Part shown: piece after piece, positions 56,994 through 64,000 of the stretch
Layout: each line of letters opens with the position of its first letter
Position numbering within the stretch: position 1 is the stretch's first letter
Notes under the pieces: generated by a model
What the model saw: the letters and a program-made list of their open reading frames with translations, nothing else
Database searches by the model: none
Told to the model about the DNA's origin: nothing
Made by a program: the position numbers and the translations under genes
NCBI GenBank assembly: GCA_028554645.1
Contig: JAQOOI010000040.1
Coordinates: forward strand, 118,302-182,301
DNA from: Omphalotus guepiniiformis
Taxonomy: Eukaryota > Basidiomycota > Agaricomycetes > Agaricales > Omphalotaceae
Length of the DNA stretch: 64,000 bases
Direction: 5' to 3'

Positions 56994-58032
56994 ATGTCCA
57001 AGGCTCCTTCACCAGGATACTATGTCCCGGCTGTTTTATTCTTTCAAGAGAACGAGGACATCGATGTACCTGCGTACAAGGCTCACATCCTCAGGCTGGC
57101 GCAGGTATTTCTACTATTCAACGCCGTGTGTCTTGAGATTTAGCACTCTTGACTACAGGGAGGTGTGACTGGCATTCTAGTTCAAGGTAGCAACGGTGAA
57201 GCTCAACATCTGTCTCATGAGGAACGAAAGCAGGCCATCCAAGTTGCCCGTGAGACTCTTGATGAGAACGGATTTCAGAATGTGCTAGTCATCGCTGGAA
57301 CCGGCGCGCAATCTACTCGCGAGACTAAACAGCTTTGTCTCGACGCAAAGGAAGCTGGTGCCAGTCACGTTCTAGTGCTTACACCGTCGACATGGGCTGC
57401 TCAGATGAATCCCGAAAATATCCTTCGCTTCCATCGGGAGGTATGACATGGAAATCTAAAACTTCTCAGCTCAGTCACTGATTTATATGAAGGTCGCAGA
57501 CGCCTGTCCCCTGCCTTATATGATATATAATTTTCCTACTGTGACTGCAGGTTTGGACCTTGACTCTGACACCATTGCTGCACTTGCCTCCCACCCTAAC
57601 ATCGTTGGCACCAAGCTTTCCTGCGGAAACGTTGGCAAATTGCAGCGACTTGCCTCACAGTTCCCTTCCTCCGAATTTGCCGTTTTCGCAGGCAAGAGTG
57701 ATTTCTTTCTGCATGGACTGTTATCTGGTGGCACGGGCGCCATCGCAGCTCTCGTTAACATCGTCCCGAAAGTACATGGGAAGGTGCTGAAGCTCCACCA
57801 GGAAGGCAGGTTTCCCGAGGCCATGGCGCTACAGGCCAAATTGGGCCGTGCTGATTGGGCGACGCAGAAGATCGGTGGCGTTGGAGGCGTGAAGGCTATT
57901 GTGTCGAAGAACTTTGGATATGGTGTACCATATGTGAGGGGTCCTTTAAAGTCAGTTGCGGTAGACGACCTTGACCAGAATAGATGGTATGATGCCCTCG
58001 AAGAAGTCATTAGGTTGGAAAAGTCTCTTTGA
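56994..58032 (+). CDS. dihydrodipicolinate-synthase-family aldolase
   Basis: Exons 56994-57104, 57159-57440 and 57493-58032 sum to 933 nt, 310 residues. It is a TIM-barrel class I aldolase. The Schiff-base Lys is probably K172 in IVGTKLSCGN, the catalytic Tyr Y143 in YMIYNFP. GVTGILVQGSNGEAQHLSHE and VLVIAGTGAQSTRETKQL are the usual N-terminal blocks. In fungi such enzymes act in 4-hydroxy-2-oxoglutarate or 2-keto-3-deoxy-sugar acid cleavage (Lga1-like) rather than lysine synthesis. The exact substrate cannot be told from the sequence. Confidence 0.88.
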
Positions 58033-58200
58033 TTCTGTACAATATATATATTTATCGTACTTACTTACTTACATGACATATAGTGAAATGATAAGCAAAT
58101 GATAAGCCGAGAGTCCACGAAGTCGCGGCAACCCTAACCCAAGAAATGCGCTACCATCTGCCTTCTTGTCTTAACTGCCATCGTGCAAGTTGATCCCAAC

Positions 58201-58471
58201 ATGGCATTAGGTCGCCTTTTTCATTACGCCTTTGATGCTGTCCTAGTGTCGACCGTTTTTGCTGGCGTCAAGCGGTCAAGTGGTTTTGCGTGCGTTCTCT
58301 GCTTTCTTTCCAGGCACTGCGTCCAACCTGAACTCGTTTAGACCTGATACCTCTCAAATTACGCAACCCACTGCTCGCTCGGCCGCAGAATCATTTCTAG
58401 GTGTGGGAGAGACTATCTTTAACATGCTTCAAGGCACTGCGGTCAACAGTCTATACTTCGTGAAGAAATGA
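58201..58471 (+). CDS. DUF1748 small membrane protein
   Basis: Exons 58201-58289 and 58342-58471 sum to 219 nt, 72 residues. MALGRLFHYAFDAVLVSTVF, AGVKRSSGF, then PDTSQITQPTARSAAESFLG and FNMLQGTAVNSLYFVKK match the conserved DUF1748 fungal family. There is one hydrophobic N-terminal helix. Yeast relatives are mitochondrial-associated small proteins of unclear role. Confidence 0.85.
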
Positions 58472-58799
58472 TGTTACCGGCCGTCTGACTTGGAACGGAT
58501 TAGTGTGGCTGTGATTTTGGGGAAGTTCTTGTCGAACGAGTGCGTAAAGCAGTGCAAAGGACACGACTGGTTTACCCTTCCTTCACAGGCGACAGCATCC
58601 GTTCATATGTGCTAGTTATTTACTGCAGATGTGCCGTCATCTGTTCTATTCATTATTTGCCTATTGCGATTAGGAATGTACAATGGACCACCTCTCTTTT
58701 TCTTTTTGAAACCCGTTAGTTAAGATAACAGTACACACACATGCATCGAAGTACTTCTACAGACGAGACACTGTAGAATAAGAGAAGCTACACTCATCA
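58472..58799. other. intergenic, 3' ends of convergent genes
   Basis: Spacer between the DUF1748 gene and the convergent Med25-like gene. No gene seen. Confidence 0.5.
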
Positions 58800-61700
58800 T
58801 CAACTTGGACCCTGTCCTTCTGCGTTCCTTTGCATAAATGACTGAAGCATCTCCATGCTCAAATTACTCGCCATTCCAGGCGGGCCACCACCAGAAGGTC
58901 CACCACCTACAGCGGACCTTGGAAGACTAGCTGTCATCATGTTCTGTCCCTGTCCTTGAGTCATATTCATATTCATAGGTCTATGCATGCCCTGTCCTAG
59001 CGATCCTAGCAGACCAGCCATATTACCTTGCGCACCAAACTGAGCAGACATAAGGTCAGGTGGTTGTTGCTGTAATGGAAGCCCAGGCCTGATGCCCCCC
59101 GGCATGAGAGACATCCCCGAGCTCTGCTGAGGACCTTGAGCATGGTTTTGTTGCATGCCGTTACCCACGCCATTACCTCCTGCAATGTTGCCCATCCCGC
59201 CACCCATACTACCCCCTACTGCCATGGTGTTCGCTATCATCCCAGGACTTGCCTCTCCGTTAGAAGCGCCTCCTCTGGCCATCCTCGTTTGTGTAACCCA
59301 TGCCTTGACAGCTTTGGACTGTAAGTCTGGCGGCAGTGATTGTATCCTAGAAAGTACTTGCGCTGGCATGTTGATGCCATGCTGCATGAGAGCGCCTGCT
59401 AATGTGGGCTTGGGCATTTCTGGGATTCCCGATAGTGGGAAGATTGCTCCGATCAGGCCATGCGACGGTATCGCCGCAATAAGGGCGTTGTTCGTTTGCT
59501 GACCGGAAGGTAGTGTCCACCCTGACGCGACATACTAATATCCAGAAGTGTTATGACACTCAAGGCGCAAAGGGTACGCGACTTACCGTCTTGGACTGGT
59601 GGACCAAACCAACAAGTGTCGTGAACGAATTCTCGTTGATTAAATTCATCCTCTGATCTGGTGATACGCCATGAGGGCGAAAAGTGCAAACGACAGGCCT
59701 ATGCCGCTTGGCCCATAGCTGAAAATCGTTAAACGAGACAACTGGATCCCTCGTCTGGTTGAGGACCATCTGCTGGGGCCATGTTTCTGGACGGCTACCA
59801 AACGATGCATTAGTGATCTACCAAGTTTCATGTGTAAGCTGCGGATACCTCTCGGATAAATTGGCAGAGTGTGCAGCGACGAAGATTTTTAGATCTGCCT
59901 TTCCCATGTTTGGGTCTCCGCGCAATAGCAATGTCCCGTTCCATACTGCAACGGACTGAGGTTTTCCAGCAGGTGTCGTACTAGGGCCAGGTTGCTGGCC
60001 AGCTTGGGTAACAACGTTCATTCCCTGTGGCCCCATTACCATTCCCGGAGGCATGACCGCACTCAATTCCATTGAATTAGAAACTTGAGGGCCACCTGAT
60101 CCTGGATTTGAGTTCGTGTTCAGATGATTGTTCGGAATGCCGACCGAGCTTAGAGCTGGACTCTGATTCTGGCTCGGGTTCTGTAGACCAGTTGGCGGTG
60201 GACCGGTACCCATCTGCCCTTGAGTCCTTCCACTTCTTTCGGATTGTTCGATGAGTTTGTGCATCTGAGCCGCGACATCAGGCGACATCTGCATCCTTTG
60301 AGGAAGCCCGTGCATTCCGGGCTGGGGTACTACATTCGGAGGGCTACCTAGACCAACGCTTGAGTTCGGGACATTCCGCATTTGGGATTGCAGGTCGGAC
60401 TGGGGCGGTTGACCGTGATTAGGATGTGAGGTGTTAATAGAATTTGCTCTTCCAGATCCTTCGGCTGCGACTGGAACTGGGGGACCCGGCGCAGGAAAGG
60501 GAGTTGAGGCAGACGGCTGTGATGGTGGGATAGTAGGATTGACGTTGGCATGAGCAAACAAGGGGTGAGGTATCAGATTTCACCGGTGCACTCATATTGC
60601 CTTGATCGGGATTAGAAGCAGGGGCAGACCCAGTCGCCTCCATGCTTTGAGACTGGCCGGTGGTAGATTTAGGGCCATTGCTAGCACCCAGACCCATTGC
60701 AGGAGGGCCGCCTTGGCCTTGAGCCTGTAGCTGATTTTGACCTTGACCAGGACCCTGCGTCTGTCTCAGTCTGAATGTCTGGGCCAATTGCGCCATCATA
60801 ACCTTCGCTTTGTCCTGTGATGGCCTTCTTTTAGCAAGCTCTGCCCTCACAAACTCAACTCTGGATGTGTCGCCTGCCTGATTAGCCTGCGCAAGGGTGG
60901 CCTCAAGCCTCTTTATCACCTCTTCTCCAGCACGAAGGCGAGCAAAGAGCTCCTGGGCACTAGACAGACTTTGAAAGGGAGGCATGCCGGGGGGTAAGTT
61001 TATCGGCATATTGGAAACGCCAGGCGCTGGTCCCTGTGGCATTTGAAATGGTGGTGCCGAAGGACCAGGTTTAGGGGATTGCGTGCTAGTGCTTGGAGTC
61101 ATCGCAGCAGCGATGCGAGGTGATGCTATTGGAGGCTGAGTGCGAAGGCGCTTCGCGTCGGGGGAGCGCTCGGTAACAGCAGATTCTCCGGGACGCTTTA
61201 CACCACCTAAAAACATGTAATGAATATCAGTACCACAGGTGAATGATCATCATCCTACCCTTCAGTGGAATGTTGAAAGTAGCAAGGTAGGCTGTATGCG
61301 GAGGGCGCATTGTGAACCACGATGAAGGCGATTTGCTCAGTAACGGCTGCATGACATTTTATCAGGGTCTGGAAAAGATGATTTAAATGGACACACACAG
61401 AAGAGTGAAGCTCCGCAACCTTCTTGTTCTTGGGATTTAGGACCAGAGAACTTATATGGATTTTTCTCTGCACCATCGTTAGCTCGAACATGCGAAATCG
61501 ACCATCAAAACGCACATTAGCCAGTTCGGAGGGTATTGTTTCCCATGTTGTATCATCGAGAGCAGGATTTTCGTTACATTGGGGGTGTTGAACAGAATCA
61601 GGACAAGAAGAGGTCAAGTGGATGATGTGATATGCAGGCGGACGACTGGGATTTTTCGGCGTATACGAGTTAAATAAAGTGTCGAACATCTTTTCACGAA

Positions 61701-62139
61701 TTAGAGTATTGGAAATGAAAGTGGCATCCAAAAATACCTCAATTGCAGCGACAAGACCTTCAAGGGTTGCCATTCCGCGGCTTCCTCCAGCTGAGGTGAC
61801 TCCCAGGCCAAGCTGCTGAAATTCGTCCTTCATCGCTTTCACTACCAGGCCAGATTCAGAGAAGAACTTCTTGCATAGGATGGGGGAAGGCAGAGTATCC
61901 GAAGTGCCATAGGTTATCAATCCGAGACGAAACTACAAGACCTAGAGTGAGAAGACAATTGATAGACGAAATATGAGAAGCATACGGTATAGCCTGGACA
62001 TGTTTTCTCCAATTCGTTTGAAGAGAGCACCAACATAATGAGGAAATACAAAGTTCCATTGAAAGAAGAGAGAGGTTGAAGAATCGGCAAGAATGAGGAT
62101 GGCAGCCAAATCGCCCAGATTAGCAGAATCAGGAGCCAT
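58800..62139 (-). CDS. Med25-like Mediator subunit (vWA domain, Gln/Gly/Pro-rich)
   Basis: Start ATG 62139: MAPDSANLGDLAAILILADS, the start of a von Willebrand A-like domain. It continues with LITYGTSDTLPSPILCKKFF, SAGGSRGMATLEGLVAAIEV and YHIIHLTSSCPDS. A Pro/Gln-rich part follows (GVKRPGESAVTERSPDAKRL), a helix (SSAQELFARLRAGEEVIKRL), a Gln/Gly-rich stretch, then WNGTLLLRGDPNMGKADLKI, VVCTFRPHGVSPDQRMN and, after an intron, GWTLPSGQQTNNALIAAIP. This layout fits Mediator subunit 25. It ends MLQSFMQRNAEGQGPS. A frame break near 60570-60585 and an unresolved junction between exons 1 and 2 (about 61986/61932) need checking. Confidence 0.7.
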
Positions 62140-62446
62140 GTCGCTAACAAGTTGAAGTCCAAGCCTGGGCGCTAATTTACCCTCAATAAATAATTATCAT
62201 TTATTCTGCACAGTGCATATATTCAGCATATATTCACTACATATATAATCAGTACTCAAACTCTCAAGCTCGAGTTCAATCCTTTGCCACTCCTTCAAGA
62301 CTCCTTGCCACTCATCTAGTCTTAAGCTTAAGATTAAATGCTTTGTATGCTGGCTCACCGATATCCTTCCTTTATGTAAAGCAGACTCAACCATTCACCG
62401 TTCTCTCTGGTTGGTGCAGAAGCCTCGTTAATTTCTTGCTCTGACC
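62140..62446. other. intergenic or 5' part of the next gene
   Basis: 307 bp between divergent genes, AT-rich near 62190-62260. The true first exon of the membrane-protein gene may lie here. Confidence 0.4.
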
Positions 62447-64000
62447 ATGTCCTCCGTCTCTAGAAACCTTCACAATCAATGCTACAAGTCCCTTGATTCT
62501 CTATCAAGGTGCATGGCAAGGAGAGTATATTTCCAACGATGACGACTTGGTGTATGTCCCAAGTCCTTGAAACTCGTCGACGTTCCCTTGAACTGTCAAG
62601 TTTAGCTTCCTTCCTTTTATGTCATCTAACCAGTCTGGCTCCTTTGCCGTTTTCAACTTCACTGGTACAGAGGTCCACCTAAGTGGAACTAGCAATACGG
62701 ATGCTAGGTGCGTGTCTTCCTCTTGATTTCATTGCATCTCTTTACATTCAACTAGGGTATCGGTGGATGGACAAAGCTACAGTCTTTTCAAACGCTGCCG
62801 GGAGTTTGTTGGACCCCACGAAGTTCGAATTTGTTTCAAGCAACTGACCTGTCCAACGACACATCCCACACGGTCATCCTTTTTAATGACGGTCAAAGCC
62901 GTACCTCCCACGCTGGGAAGTCTCCGACCTTTGTTCAGTAAGCGATGGTTTTTCAAGTTCATTTTTTCCCCTTGGTTGACCCATGCCAATATGCTTATAG
63001 ATATCCTGGGTTTACAAATGCGTTCTCCCAGAACGACACCCGATTCCAAGACACGATTTTTTCATACCAACCTCCAAATAGCACTTGGCAAACAGACACA
63101 TCAAGTTTCCCGGATCTGATAGCGGGAGTATACAGTAGTTTTTCCAACAAACGTTTCTTCTGTTCAACCTGGCTCATTAACCTTTCTTCGATAGCTTCAC
63201 GACCCAAAGCTGGCGCGTCCGCTACGGTTTCTTTTTTCGTAGGTGTTTTTCAGACTCGAGTGGCATTCATGTACCAGAAATTCACATACTTCTATTAGGG
63301 GCGACCGTATTGCTGTCTACGGCTTTGTGTCCTTCATTAGGTTCCCCTTACAACCGTCCAACTTGACGGCGGGCCCGTAATCAATCTCACAGGCAATCGA
63401 GCTAACCTCAGCAACGTGCCACAGCAAGTGCTGTATCAAACAACAGGTCTAGACAGCAAAGATCTACACAATCTCACCCTCACTGCACAACCTGCTGAGG
63501 CGAGCCAGGTCTTCAGCATAGATTATGCGATTGTTGACAGTAACTTCAATCCTTCGTGAGTTGTATTGATCAAAGCTTGGTTCAGTCATAATCTTGTCAG
63601 ACCTTCATGGCCAGGTCCAACCAGCACGGTGTCAGCCATATCTCAGATCCCTTCCGACCCAATTAGCCGCCTGTGAGCTTGTTCACCTATGAAGCCTTGT
63701 TCAGCTATTGCTGATTTTTTAATACAGCGAAAAACTTCGAGACCCACCAGTTATAGTCGGCATTTCTATCGCTGGTGCACTTCTACTATGTGCCTTCATC
63801 CTGATCTTCATCCGTCTTCATCGCAGGCGACGCCGTCGGGTTCAACATGACTCGCCAACTCACTCGCCATCCACTTTCTGTGCTCGCAGGGGTTTACAAG
63901 ATCGAACCTCTAGAGGTTCATACATGGTTCATTCATCCGACATAGCGAATCGAGTTATGAGTGAGAGGTATAAGTTCGCCAAGGTGCGGGACGAAGACGC
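62447..64000 (+). CDS. single-pass membrane protein with extracellular beta-sandwich part (3' end cut)
   Basis: A multi-exon gene running off the window. Pieces in order: TFTINATSPLILYQGAWQGE, NQSGSFAVFNFTGTEVHLSG, VSVDGQSYS, SNDTSHTVILFNDGQSRTS, FQDTIFSYQPPNSTWQTDTS, DRIAVYGFVSF, GNRANLSNVPQQVLYQTTG, DSKDLHNLTLTAQPAEASQV and FSIDYAIVDSNFNPS. A membrane helix follows (PVIVGISIAGALLLCAFILI) and a basic cytosolic tail (RLHRRRRRRVQHD). Many N-x-S/T sites fit an extracellular position. It resembles fungal plasma-membrane proteins of unknown role with two jelly-roll-like repeats. The start codon is uncertain; ATG 62447 is not in the frame of TFTINATS. Confidence 0.65.

Overview
The window comes from the nuclear genome of a basidiomycete mushroom, most likely an agaric (Agaricomycetes, Agaricales). 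The grounds are the many 50-70 nt GT-AG introns, tightly packed genes on both strands, and several protein families I know mainly from agarics (a four-segment MARVEL protein, a secreted PAN-like protein, a fungal phosphotransferase-like kinase). The left half (1-33 kb) is transposon-rich; the right half (33.6-64 kb) is ordinary gene-dense chromatin.

Transposon half. Positions 1003-14697 are one long-terminal-repeat element of the Ty3/gypsy Tf1/sushi (chromovirus) type, lying on the minus strand. It has 1136-bp LTRs, a giant Gag, a classical -1 frameshift heptamer, protease, reverse transcriptase, RNase H, integrase and a C-terminal chromodomain. A 12-nt primer-binding site matches the predicted transcript 5' end, so priming is probably by self-folding. 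Between pol and the 3' LTR it carries an antisense four-exon gene for a 327-residue coiled-coil protein with a SUMO-interaction-like motif. The left LTR is followed at once by a second copy of the gag start, so a second element is fused head to tail and shares that LTR. The copy is damaged: two C-to-T-type stops in gag and one frameshift in pol. To its right are an unknown companion gene and a Tnp2-like DNA transposase, both inactivated by in-frame stops; then repeat-rich AT DNA, a short pseudogene beginning MGHPRIYH, a zinc-ribbon/viroplasmin-like gene, a degraded large gene of an agaric multicopy family, a three-copy repeat and the C-terminal part of a hAT transposase.

Gene half. In order: a secreted PAN-like protein, a MARVEL-domain membrane protein, an Lsb1/Pin3-like SH3 protein (with a 6-nt microexon), pICln, a Nup159/Nup214-like FG nucleoporin, an unknown coiled-coil protein, a CoA-type Nudix hydrolase, a decayed phosphotransferase-like kinase, Maf1, a peroxisomal-type SCP2 sterol carrier protein, the mitochondrial dynamin Mgm1, a dihydrodipicolinate-synthase-family aldolase, a DUF1748 small protein, a Med25-like Mediator subunit and a single-pass membrane protein cut by the window end. 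They are housekeeping functions without an obvious shared pathway. Several pairs are divergent and share short promoters (hypothetical/Nudix 77 bp, SH3/pICln 117 bp, Maf1/SCP2 182 bp, Mgm1/aldolase 208 bp).

Exon coordinates were derived by hand from reading frame, splice signals and family resemblance. CDS lengths that sum to a multiple of three are stated where I checked them. No database search was possible.
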